Source of the DNA: Calcarisporiella thermophila CBS 279.70
Taxonomy: Eukaryota; Calcarisporiellomycota
Direction: 5' to 3'
Length of the DNA stretch: 64,000 bases
NCBI RefSeq assembly: GCF_041956535.1
Contig: NW_027192218.1
Location: forward strand, 139,728 to 203,727
A model generated the notes under the pieces. That model worked only from the letters and a program-made list of their open reading frames with translations. It searched no databases and had not been told where the DNA came from. The translations under genes were made by a program, and so were the position numbers. Positions 11,170 to 21,728 of this stretch are shown piece after piece. Position 1 is the stretch's first letter; each line of letters starts with the position of its first letter.

Positions 11170-14100
11170 TTAGCTCGCAATTGGCAAAAGATCAGTTACC
11201 TGTTTCGTCAAATAGGCTAGCACCCTCTCGTCCATCTCTCCCCTGGCATCCAGCCCCTTCAACATCGCCTTGAATTTCTCCTCGCTCTAAACCCGGAAAA
11301 GAATAGATATCAGGTTAGATCGAACCCTCCGCAGTGGGAACCGATTTCTGTTTTAAGTCATTCCACCAACCAATTCGCCCTTGGCCGCTTTCAAGTACTC
11401 CGCTAGCAATTTCGCCGCAGCAGGCACCGACTGGCTATCCTCCTCCAGAAGAGGTCGCGACATGCCCTCCACCTCGGGCAAGGTCAACCGTGCAGCTACG
11501 AGCAGTTGCCCCATGAAGGAGTACGCGCTTGGAACGTCGATGGCAATGTCCCCCACCATCTCCACGAGCTGCGCGAAAGCACTATGCACGGATGGTCGTG
11601 GGATGACTGCATTCTCCGCCACCTTATGCAGAACCTGACACGTGAGGGAAACATCTTCCTTCCGGCGCTCTATTGTGCTGTTAAGGAGAGCCGACAGGAA
11701 GCTAGTGTGCAGTAAGGGGTCCTCTAGATCTTCAATGAAATAAATAACCTCCTATGAACAGGGTAAATATATATATATGTGTGTGTGTATGAGTGCAGCG
11801 AATAAATAAATCAGCATATGAATTTGGTTATGGATTAAGAAATAGTCTGTGGCCACAGTCCCATCATCCACTAAGAATCGCCTACCTCAATATTTCGGAT
11901 ATTCCAAAATTCCTCCAGAGAGTTCTTTATCTTCTTTTCTGCCTCCTCTTTCGAATACTTAGAGCGAGTGGCGGGGGCCTGCCCTAGCTCGCCCGAGTCT
12001 GCCTGCGTCTGCTGGGGTTGCTGGTCGGGCAGGGGTTTGGTGCGAGGCAGGATGTTGAGCTTTTTGCGCTCCTGCGGAATAGCGGGCGCCGCTGGCTCGA
12101 CTTCACCACCGGCTAGGGCACTAAACATGTTGTTCGACCCTATCCCGCCGGGAGATGACTTCTCCTCTTTCCTCCCCTCACCCGCCGATGCCCCTCCAGG
12201 GGGGGCGTCCTTCTTTTTCGACGAGGCCGACAAACTTGCGAACACATTGCTCGACGACCCAGGACCCAAACCCAGCCCCCGCTGGAATTTGCTCCGATCC
12301 ACGCGGCCAAAGCCCCCCAAATCTCCGGCTTTGCGCTCGTTTCGTGCTCCCCCGCTGCCCTCTCGACCGCCTCCAACCGTATTCCACCCATCACCGCTAT
12401 TCTGGGACGTGGACGAACCCCGCTCTTTACTACCGCTGCCTCGGTGCGATGCAGACCGTGACAATTGCTGGGACAGATTGGGTAAACCTCGACAACCTGA
12501 GCTAGCGGACCGTTTGATTGCATTTTCACGCTCTCTGTCGCGCTCTTCCCGCGTCGCTGCCTCGTGGATTTGCGCTATTGTCTTGGGTGCGTTCGAGTCT
12601 CGTCTTGGAATCCAGCGGTTCACGCGCAGATCGATAACATCCATAAGCATGAACTTGATCCGGCTGGGGAGCTTTGGATTCTCGGTCAGCTGCTGGAGCC
12701 GGGCAATGTATTGCTCCATGATGTTGGGTCTGGCCTCGGGACGGTCGAGCTGTTTGCCAACCGTCGTCATGAGCTGGCACAGGCTCTCCATCTCCTCCTC
12801 CTCGGGGTCGGCCGTGTTCGCAAGCAATTTCTGGATGCACCCGTGCATGATCTTTTCCGTCAGCATGCTGAGCTTGAACAGCTCGCCAATGAACCGTATG
12901 AGACCGAGTCCCCTGCGTTTGGCTTTGACGGCAGCGTAGTATTCGTCCGACATGATGTCGACTTCCCCATTTTCTGTCTGTGGCACATCAAACTTCCACC
13001 CCCGTTCAAAGTCCTCTTGACACCGCGTCAGAAGATACTTACGGAACAGGTGTCCGCCCATCGTGGGGCGCCCATTCGGCATGAGCAGGCTCTCATCCTT
13101 CACCTCAGGGTGGACGCGTTCCATCATCCTTCGACAGAGCTGAGCATACATGGTCGCAAAGTTGGACTCGTCGGTTGCCTTCTCGAATACAAGCTGGATC
13201 ACGGATCGCAGCGATTCTCCGTCAGTCTCATTGCGAGAGCGGTTCGCAAACTCGATGATTTGCTCGGAAATGCTGTCAAACTTTTCAAGGGTCAGCTTGT
13301 TGAGAAGGGATTTCACTTTGCGCTGCATTATCTCGAGGGATAGTTGGTCGGTATCGGTCGTGGACGATGGCGACTTCTCGACCTGAACGGTCGGAACCCA
13401 TCTGTTCTCCGATTTTTGCAAAGGTGCGAAATCGGCCGGTGCCTGTTGATGGGTTTGGCCACCAGAGGAGTAATCCTTGGTCCCTTTCCGTGATCCCCCT
13501 CGTCCACTCCTTGACCGTGTCGAATTGATGCCACCCGTCGACAAGGCCGGGAGATTCATTTGGGAGCCACTGCTCATCGATCTCCCTATCGACGGTTTCC
13601 CGCCGCTCCCGATAGAGGAGTTGGTCGACGTCATTGAGAGGCGAGTTGACGACGACCCAAACCTATCATCGCCAGAGGAGAGGGTTGGAGTCTTGGGTAT
13701 GGATTTAAATTGGCCCATATCGGTTGGGTATTGAGCGAAGTTGGGGCTCTTAATCCCTCGGGTTCCGCTACTAGAGACCGTCCGCCTTGGGCCGCTAGGA
13801 GCTCCAGAAGAGAATGAGGAGGGGGGTTTGATGTCGACCATGGCATCCTCTGAAACTACCGATTCCACTGGCGGTAAATTCGATGGTCGGTCGCGGCATA
13901 ATGCCATGAACTGCATCAAAAAATCGCGGTTGTATTTGTATCTCCGACCACTTTCGCCTGGTGACCGAGGTGAAATGAGCGCGGTAGGACTCTCGGCCAT
14001 AGAAGAAGAGGTGCCGGCGCTTAACATCCCGTTTGTAGACCCTAGGGACAAGTTGAGCTTAGGTCGTTTTGTTTCCGCAGAAGTAGCCGACGTTTCGGAT

Positions 14101-16226
14101 TTATTGGTATTCTCGGCCGATGCTGCGGAATCTTTGTTGGCATGGTGATCAGTACCAAGTGAGGCATTTGCGTCCCCTTGTTTGCCCCTGGAAATGGGAT
14201 CTTGCGGCTCGCTCTCCAGTCGTTTCTCAGGTTCCTGCCTGGGGTGTGTTTTTTGCTCTTGTTTGATGCGTTCATGCTCTAAACTCTCTTCCTCTTGTTT
14301 TTTCTTTCTTTCTCGCTCTAATCTCTCCTGCTTTTCTTTCTCCTCTTGCTCCCTTCTTTCCTTCTCCTCTCGTTCTCTTCTCTCCCTTTCCTCTTGCTCT
14401 CTCTTCTCCTTTTCCTCCTGTTCTCTCTTTTCCTTTTCCTCCCGTTCTCTTCTCTCCTTCTCTTCCTTCTCACGTCTCGCTCTCTCCTCCCGCTCTCTTC
14501 TCTCCTTCTCCTCCCGCTCTCTTTCAATGCGTTCTTTTTCTTCCTTTTCCTTTTTCTCTCGCTCCTCTTTTTCCCGGCGCTCCTTTTCTTCACGCTCCCG
14601 CTCCCTTTCCAGAAGTTCCTTCTGCTCTCGTTCTTTTCTCTCCTGCTCCTCTCTCTGCTTCTCCTCACGGTCTCGTTTTTCCTTTTCCTCCCGCTCCAAC
14701 CGCTCCCTCTCTTCCCTCTCCTTTGTCTCTTCCTCTTCTCTCTCTCTCCTCTCATTTTCGCGCTTCTCTTTCCTCCCCCCCACTCAACTCGCCCTTCCTT
14801 TCCCTCTCTGCCCTCTCCAATTCTTCCTGCCGCTTTTTTTCCGCCTCTTTCCGTTCCCAAATCTCTAGTTCGTCCAACTCGCGCTCTTCTTCCTCCTCCT
14901 CTTCTCCTGGATGCATGAACTCGGGTCGCGACCCAGGATGGACGATAGGCACCGCTTTACTTGACTTGGGCGTCCCGGGAACATGAGGTGGGTTGGACGA
15001 GCGCGACATCCGGCTGTTTCCGGTGTTGCCAAGGGGTTGAGCATGGGGTATTGTGTGAGCATAGTGCGGATGCGGGGGATGAGGTATGGCTGGGTACATT
15101 GCAGGATGGCTAGGAAAGAATTGGGGAGATGTGCTATATGGGGCAGCAACGTACTGAAAGAGAGTAAATAGAACACCATGGTTAATCATCTATTAGCTGC
15201 TAAAGAAATAGGTCCAAATTACATATTGTTGCGCCCATGCTTGAGGTATGGCTGCAACCATCGGCTGCATGCTAGGTGATCCTTGAGCACTACCCATATG
15301 AGGCGAGTGTAGTCCAATGTGCACTCCTTTAGACGGATACGTGGATGTGGTTGCCATTGGCACGGGTCCTCCCTTTTGGTAAGGTGGCCGATGATGATGC
15401 GGCGAAGTTTGTGGATGAGGATAGTGTGGATGATACTGGTGCGTGTGATGCATATCGGATCCCTGTTCGTAACAAAGGGAGAGGGAGAAACCAATTAGTA
15501 TTTGATACCAGGAAGGGTTTGGATGCCGATACATATTCCTCAGGAGGAGGTGTCGGCGTAATTATGCCGAAAGCTGGCACTTTTCTTCCAGATACCTGTG
15601 GATAGAGCGGCATCGCGCCGCTTATAATCGGAGCATGCTGCACTGGGGATGAAGAAAGGGGAATAGGTGCTGCCTGATTAACGGACCCATATTGTACTGC
15701 GGCTATCAATGAGAACATGAGGTAAGTTTAGAAAGGATCTAGAGGAGAGAACAGTGTTAATTTGAAACAAATTCATACAACTTGCTTGCACATGTGTCGG
15801 GCGATGTGAATATTGGACACTGCCCCGGGGCCGGTATTGACCTCTTCTTGATCCGGTACCTGAATTGGGATGCCTGTTGATCATTACAATAAAGCAACAA
15901 GTTAAGGGATAATGGGACTAGGTGCTCATAGAGATTCGCACACATATAATAAGGCATAAAAATAAATGGCTAGAGAACTTGGAAAAAGGATACGAGTTGT
16001 GCATTCTAGGAGAGCCGTGAAATTTCCCTCCATTGATCGAAGCATTTCGAGCGCTTGCCAACGCAGAGTGCTGTGATGACGACGATGAAGATGAAGAGGT
16101 CGAGGAAGCGAAGTCTGCAGCAGGTGGTGTGGGCTGCTGAATAGATGGTGTCGATTTTGGATTGGCAACGGCAGGAGTGCTGTGCGATGAAGATTTCGTC
16201 TGGCTGGTTTGCGGCTGCTCGCTCAT
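11170..16226 (-). CDS. Translation initiation factor eIF4G (MIF4G and MA3 domains)
   Basis: Scaffold that bridges the cap-binding protein eIF4E, helicase eIF4A and the 40S subunit. The N-terminal exons (16226 to about 14880) encode low-complexity Ser, Pro, His and Tyr-rich sequence. Next comes about 190 residues of almost pure Glu/Arg/Lys (roughly 14880-14290), then the eIF4E-binding motif YNRDFLM near 13930 (pattern YxxxxL-hydrophobic). The MIF4G domain begins near 13345 (MQRKVKSLLNKLTLEKF) and runs to about 12610, followed by an RG/Ser-rich linker. The C-terminal MA3 domain is in the last exons (11754-11170: YFIEDLEDPL, then SFMGQLLVAARL). About 1400 residues. The reading frame shifts by one base at a run of seven G (minus strand) near 14776-14782; removing one G restores the frame, so this is probably a sequencing or assembly error. 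The intron at 11760-11870 carries a short TA/TG microsatellite. Confidence 0.93.
11768..11790. repeat. TA/TG dinucleotide microsatellite
   Basis: Alternating AT units followed by GT units inside the last-but-two intron of the eIF4G gene. Too short to be more than a simple repeat. Confidence 0.7.
14290..14880 (-). repeat. Glu/Arg/Lys-rich low-complexity coding tract within eIF4G
   Basis: Degenerate tandem codons for runs such as EREEKERREREE. The plus strand is nearly pure pyrimidine (TCTC-type). The charge pattern favours a long single alpha helix rather than a paired coiled coil, since heptad hydrophobic positions are missing. Confidence 0.85.
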
Positions 16227-16559
16227 TAGTGCTTAAAGGCTGATGTCCATCCCATACAGTGGAGGCACGAAAAGAGCAGATTGTTTTGAGGGAGGAAAGA
16301 AAAGATGAAATCTGCTCTTAGTGATGGGGAAGAACAAGTGCAGACAACTACTCCTATTCTGCTCTAAAGTGGAGTGAAAAGATCCAATTTCTACTCTGGA
16401 TATTGCCTAAATGTCCAGAATCGCATGCCAACTTTCGGGCCGGCATCGAATGGGAGATCCGGTCAACCTCCCTTCAAATGCGACCAATTTTCTATTTGCC
16501 TGAAAATTGACCGACAAACCCCCCTTTCAAAGTGTGTCCATTTTATCACACTGAAAAGA
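16227..16559. promoter_or_regulatory. Divergent intergenic region, eIF4G / PX-domain gene
   Basis: 333 bp between the two start codons. No TATA element or recognised factor site stands out. Confidence 0.4.
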
Positions 16560-18276
16560 ATGAATCATGACACAATGAACCATGTGGAAGAGCTGGTTTC
16601 ACTGTCCAAAAAAGTGCTCACGATTCTCCAGCAGCATTCTGAGCGTCTCCGACGCCAGCGATCGTCCAATGTTCATGAGGAGCCAATTGACAATGTGGAC
16701 TCAAATCAGCTCATCCAGGATCTGGCGTTGGCGGAGCGATCTCTTGATGTGCTCGAGGTTCGCCGACAGCTACGAACAGCGATAAACAAATTGGTGGAAT
16801 GCAACTTTCGTGTTCACAATTCTCCGTCCTCGGAGGGAGAAGCTCAATTACAATTAGCCATAGACAATTTACAATCGCTAATTCGCAAGGCAATACAAGG
16901 CAAGTAAAATTTCATCCACTCTCTATCAAACCGTTAGATACCCCCGTGATTAGCTTGTCCTTTGAACTTATGGTTCTCTCTGTAGTTGTAGGCGATGAAC
17001 ATTTCCGGTTTCTTCCTCCGGTTTCGACTCGTATAGAAGACGCCATCAATCAGACCCTTTACGAATCTCTTCCGTTCAATGGCATACCCTTACCTTATGA
17101 CATTAATACCGCACCTGCTTGTTCCATCACGAATCAAAGCCCCAAAATTGAACATACACGTGTTGTCTCAGCATCCTGCGTTTATTCGCAACAGAAAGAT
17201 AGCCAAAAAAGCCCCACAACGCGTCGTCGCTACACGGTGGATTCTGCGTGTGTCAACTCGGTGATTTCTGATATAGCCACAGAAGACTTGCGCCATCGAG
17301 TCCTTTCTGCCACGCATGATCGAACGGAAGAGATGGCGGAGCATCTTCATCAGGAGGAGCGGAGAGACGAAACAATCCCTTCTGATCCACTAGCATCAAC
17401 TGGAGATAGAGAACAGCACGTACACGAGTTAGAGTCTGCTGACCCCATTTTTTCTTCACCCCCCAAGCCTGAGACCAAAGAGACCAGGAGCACTCCTTGG
17501 CAACGGATGTCACGCTGCGGTAGTTCAGTCTCACTCTATTCACTTCCTACCAACTTTAGGGATGTGGACGATGGATTTTTTGGTGCCCATGTTGTAAGTT
17601 GGCAATGGATTTTAATTAGATATTAAATTTAGGACTAATGAGGAAGTTTTCACTTTATTCCTGATGTTGAAATCAGAGCGATGTGGATGACCGAGCCTCC
17701 ATCAATTCAATACCTGCCTCAACAACCAGTAGTATCTCACCACGACCAAACGCAATATACTTAATTAACAACCAAACACTACAAGCAGATGAATCTGCAG
17801 CGGTGTTTGCTCAAGAGGTAACCGTTGGAGAGCCGCTAAAGGTTGGCGATGGCTATCGAGGATACATCGTCTATACATGCACCGTCAAGAACAATACGGT
17901 ACGATGACTATTACTTTGAATTTGATGTGGAAAGCACCTAAAGATACCATTGACCCCACATGTAGGGTGCAAATATAGTTGTGCGGAAGCGCTATTCTGA
18001 TTTTGTGGCACTGCGAAACGCCCTTCTCAAGCAATACCCGTTTCTAAAAAAATCGGGCCTACCTCACTTGCCCCCCAAACGTGTTGTTGGTATGTGACTA
18101 GTCGTTGAGATTTGGACTGTTTATGTTGCTAATCTCCAACCTTTTCTTTCGTAGGCAAATTCAACGTCAAATTTATAGAGCATCGAAGAGGAGAACTCGA
18201 GTATTTCCTCTCCTACGTCCTTCTTCATCCAACACTTGGTTCGAGTGCCATCGTGTCACGATGGATGACGGGATGA
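16560..18276 (+). CDS. PX-domain (phosphoinositide-binding) protein
   Basis: Five exons (16560-16899, 16992-17593, 17677-17898, 17966-18089, 18155-18276) give 469 residues. The N-terminus (HVEELVSLSKKVLTILQQH) looks helical, the middle is long and disordered, and the C-terminal quarter is a PX domain: YTCTVKNN, then RKRYSDFVALRNALLKQYP, PHLPPKRVVGKF, and EHRRGELEYFLSYVL with the basic residues that contact PI3P. The layout, PX at the very end, recalls fungal Ypt35-type PX proteins of endosome and vacuole membranes, but this is tentative. Intron 1 joins in frame only with a GC donor (CAAG|GCAAGT). Two acceptors six bases apart (16985 or 16991) are possible. An in-frame second ATG lies at 16575. 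Confidence 0.82.
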
Positions 18277-19823
18277 CCAGGAGGAATTATAAATACTGTT
18301 TCAAAGTTTATTTCATCTTGGATCCTTCACGTATGTCATTTTGTACTTACAGGTAATTTTGTTTCGTTAAGACTTTTTTTATTGCTCTATGGCAAACGGG
18401 TTGTTTTGTATTATTTTGATTTATGCATACCATACGACTTTTATACTGTATTTTTCTCTGGTCTATTTAAATTCTCCATAAACTTAATCATTTCAGATGT
18501 AGAGCTTGAGCTCTAAATCATATTTAAAGACTTACTCTTATGAGCGTGTGTTCAATTCTAAAGGCTAGTTCGCAAATATGCTGTACTTAAAGTAATATCG
18601 CCACCCTATAAAATTAAGCATCTGAGACTCCTCAAAACACCCTGAGTTATTGATTATCGTTCGAGCCCCCGCACTCTGACTAGCGCTCAGTGCGCCGCCA
18701 GTTATCTGGTGATTCAGGGAAATACGGGTTCAAAACCCCTCTCCTATTGATTTTGGAGACGCAATATTCCTCCCCCTCCGAATCAGATTTAATAAATATG
18801 CGGAGTTTGAATAATGAAGAAAACTTTGTATTACCAGTAAAGATAAAAACTGATAAAGCATTTGAGGAATTGTCTATAATATAGACAATTCACAAGTTCA
18901 TATTATCAACTCAAAAAGATGGTGAAATAAATCCCCAGCTAGGAGGATAAAACACATTTCGATCCGATCTGGCCGACTCGTGGGAATATCCAACGAGGCG
19001 GATATTTCGGGCATTTCAGTTAAAAGTAGCCCTTCAATTGGGAAGCCGTGGCTTGTATCTCTTTATAGAAAGATATGCAGATCCAACCGATTTAGTTTGG
19101 CAATGGTCAAGGCCAGAGCGCCTCGATGGCAGCCGGGTTTCCCGCGAAGGCGGGAGCGAGAAGCTCAGTATGTGCAATGCACACTCCAATGGTATAGTAG
19201 CCGTGCATTTGCCTTCACACGGGCGACGTGTGGGCTCCCTCTTCAAGGCCAAGAAACGAATTGCCATGCAACGCTCCTATTCATATTTAGACAAGGCGTA
19301 CAAGAAACTGAACGGGGGTTACTTAGCATTTTGCTTTCTCTCCATTGACTAGGATTGGTTTAGTACACTTTACTCAAAAATAATTGCATACATCAAGGTC
19401 TAAGGATCAGTGCGCATATGGTGATAGGAAGCACCGCGGTTTCTCCGCCCCTCCGGGAGGGTAGGAGGGACGAGCGGCGCAGGGTTCCAGGCGAAGAGAG
19501 AGTCGCAATATTTGTCGGGAAGAGAGAGAGGATAGAAGAGTAAATAATCATCCAGGTTCGAGCGATTTCATTGCACGGAAATTAAGGCATGATCAGAAAA
19601 GCTGCGGTTATCAAAACGCGCGCCTCTCGACTGAGTGGTGCCATATAATCTCAGCCAGTCGTTGAGGATTTAGAAAAATCTTGTTCTTCCTATCATTTAT
19701 TTATATTTTGGGTTGCTCGCCAGGCGGGAACATCTCTTCGATAGCTTTTTCCCCCTCCTCCCTTATATCTCTCCATTTCTCTTAATTCTCTATCCCCCTG
19801 TTCTCTGTATATAACTCTTCAAG
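18277..19823. other. Long intergenic region upstream of HMG-CoA synthase
   Basis: About 1.5 kb. It includes a perfect inverted repeat at 18868-18890, a GC-richer part (19100-19520) with an open frame of about 120 codons but no recognisable protein, and a pyrimidine-rich tract (19740-19810) directly before the HMG-CoA synthase start, typical of fungal housekeeping promoters. A tRNA B-box-like sequence near 18730 does not fold as a tRNA. Confidence 0.5.
18868..18890. repeat. Perfect 10-bp inverted repeat with 3-base loop
   Basis: Left arm AATTGTCTAT and right arm ATAGACAATT are exact reverse complements separated by AAT. AT-rich, no T-run after it, so not a bacterial-type terminator. Confidence 0.7.
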
Positions 19824-21294
19824 ATGGTGTCTGTTCCTAACGGTAGCTACCCAAAGAATGTGGGTATCCTTGCCATGGAGATTTATTTCCCAAAGCGCTA
19901 TATTGACCAGGAGGAGCTCGAGAAATTTGATGGCGTATCCTCGGGCAAATACACCATTGGCCTTGGGCAATCCAAGATGGCCTTCTGCGATGACCGTGAG
20001 GGTAAGTTGGCCGCGATCTTTTCGAGAAAGAACGCGTATCTTTTAGATATTCGCTCTCCAAAGTGGATGGAATTAAATGCGCCGCACCTTCTGTAATCTC
20101 ACAGATATTCAGTCCATTTGCTTGACTGCCGTCCAGTCTTTAATGGAAAAGTACAACATCAGCTACAAAGACATTGGTCGCCTTGAAGTCGGCACCGAGA
20201 CCATCATCGACAAATCCAAGTCCGTAAAGTCCACCCTCATGCAGCTGTTTGTTGAATCCGGAAATTCCGAAGTGGAGGGTATCGATACTACTAATGCTTG
20301 CTACGGTGGAACTGCTGCTCTCTCCAACGCTATCAACTGGATCGAGTCGTCGTCTTGGGACGGTCGATATGCCCTGGTTGTTGCTGGTGACATTGCTGTT
20401 TACGCTTCTGGAAGCGCTCGTCCCACCGGAGGCGCCGGTTGCGTCGCCATGCTAATCGGCACTGATGCTCCCATCGTGTTCGAACGAGGCCTCCGAGCAA
20501 CTCATATGGAACATGTTTACGACTTCTACAAACCCGACCTTACTTCCGAATACCCTGTGGTCGATGGACATTTTTCAAACGTGTGCTACCTCCGGGGCTT
20601 CGACAATTGCTACAACCGGTATATGCAGCGACTGAGTGCGGCTGAGAAGGTCGAGAATCCCGATAGAAGACTGCTCGATTATGTTGTATTCCATTGCCCA
20701 TACACCAAGCTGGTCATCAAGACCGTGGGTCGCATGGCATACAACGATTTCCGCCGTAATCCTACGGATTCTCAGTACGAGGCCCTCCAGCAGTTCCGCG
20801 ATATCGACCTGGATTCTTCCTACTCCAATCGCGACCTCGAAAAGGCATTTATCGCGCACACCAAGTCCGACCTCGCTCAAAAGGTTGAACCCAGTCTTCT
20901 GGCATCGCGCAATATCGGCAACATGTACACCGCATCCGTGTACGCTTGTCTCGCGACACTAATTTCGCAGACCAGCTCCGAGGCCCTCCTCGGCAAGCGT
21001 ATTGCTTTGTTCTCGTACGGCTCCGGCGCTGCAGCCACCATGTTCTCTATGCGAGTGGTGGGATCAACGGCTGCCATGGCAAAACATCTCACTGTTGCGC
21101 AGCGTTTGAACTCCCGTGTACCGATGTCGCCCGAGACCTTCACCAAGCTCATGGCGCTGAGAGAAGAGACCCACAATGTCAAAGATTATGAGCCGGCCGG
21201 TTCGCTCGATGATCTTTTCCCGGGCACATATTATATCGAGAAGGTGGACGCCAAATACCGGCGCTTCTACAAACGTGTTGAAAGCTCAAACTAA
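19824..21294 (+). CDS. ERG13: Hydroxymethylglutaryl-CoA synthase
   Basis: Condenses acetyl-CoA with acetoacetyl-CoA to HMG-CoA, the committed precursor of sterols, carotenoids and other isoprenoids. Two exons (19824-20001, 20105-21294) give 455 residues, the usual length. It opens with PKNVGILAMEIYFPKRYIDQ; the catalytic Cys is in TTNACYGGTAAL, preceded by the Glu of the conserved segment; the His that binds acetoacetyl-CoA is in VVFHCPYTKLV; and the glycine-rich segment FSYGSGAAATMFS is present. The exon join restores the family sequence FCDDREDIQSICL. No mitochondrial presequence, so it is the cytosolic mevalonate-pathway enzyme. The promoter side is pyrimidine-rich. It could supply precursor for the carotenoid pathway implied by the oxygenase at the left end, though the two genes are not adjacent. 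Confidence 0.97.
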
Positions 21295-21728
21295 TCCCCT
21301 CCCCCCTCCTCCACTCTGTTTTTGTTATACTCGCAAAACCCACTACCTCATGCACGACACTTTTCTTGTGACTTCTTACGTTTCTTCTAGATGACCTTTG
21401 AATTTGAAGAGACTTTTTTCGTAACGTCTGTAGTTCATTTAGATGGATAATGAATGTTTGTTGTTTTTCACCTTTCTCTTTCTTAACGAACTCAACTTAT
21501 GGTTGGTCTTTTTTCATTTTCAACTTCTTTTTAGTAATATTAATCTACCTTTTTTTTTCTCCTCTCATATTTAAAGAAAGCTTTATAATCAGGATGTTAA
21601 TTGTAAAAAAAAAATTAAAATAAAAAAAAATGATACATTAAAGGTAGAGATGAGTAAAGAGTGGAAATGGTTAGTTTCGGATAGAGGTTAAGTTTGATTT
21701 TGACAATTGGCGAAAAAAAATCGAGGGG
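21295..21728. other. Convergent 3' flanks of HMG-CoA synthase and VPS16
   Basis: AT-rich with A and T homopolymers (21540-21640). No gene seen. Confidence 0.6.

Noticed and set aside
12564-13343. 259-codon frame on the plus strand
   Set aside because: Lies opposite the MIF4G domain of eIF4G and shows no family features.
14182-14918. Long Ser/Leu/Phe/Arg-rich frames on the plus strand
   Set aside because: Antisense of the Glu/Arg/Lys tract of eIF4G; pure low-complexity pyrimidine sequence.
18650-18760. Possible tRNA or SINE: GTTCGAGCCC near 18659 and GGTTCAAAACC near 18730 resemble B-boxes, with TAGCGCTCAGTG resembling an A-box
   Set aside because: No acceptor stem or seven-base anticodon loop could be paired; at most a degenerate tRNA-derived fragment.
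19100-19360. Coding frames of 104-122 codons before HMG-CoA synthase
   Set aside because: Two overlapping frames with no domain or splice continuation; probably chance in GC-richer sequence.
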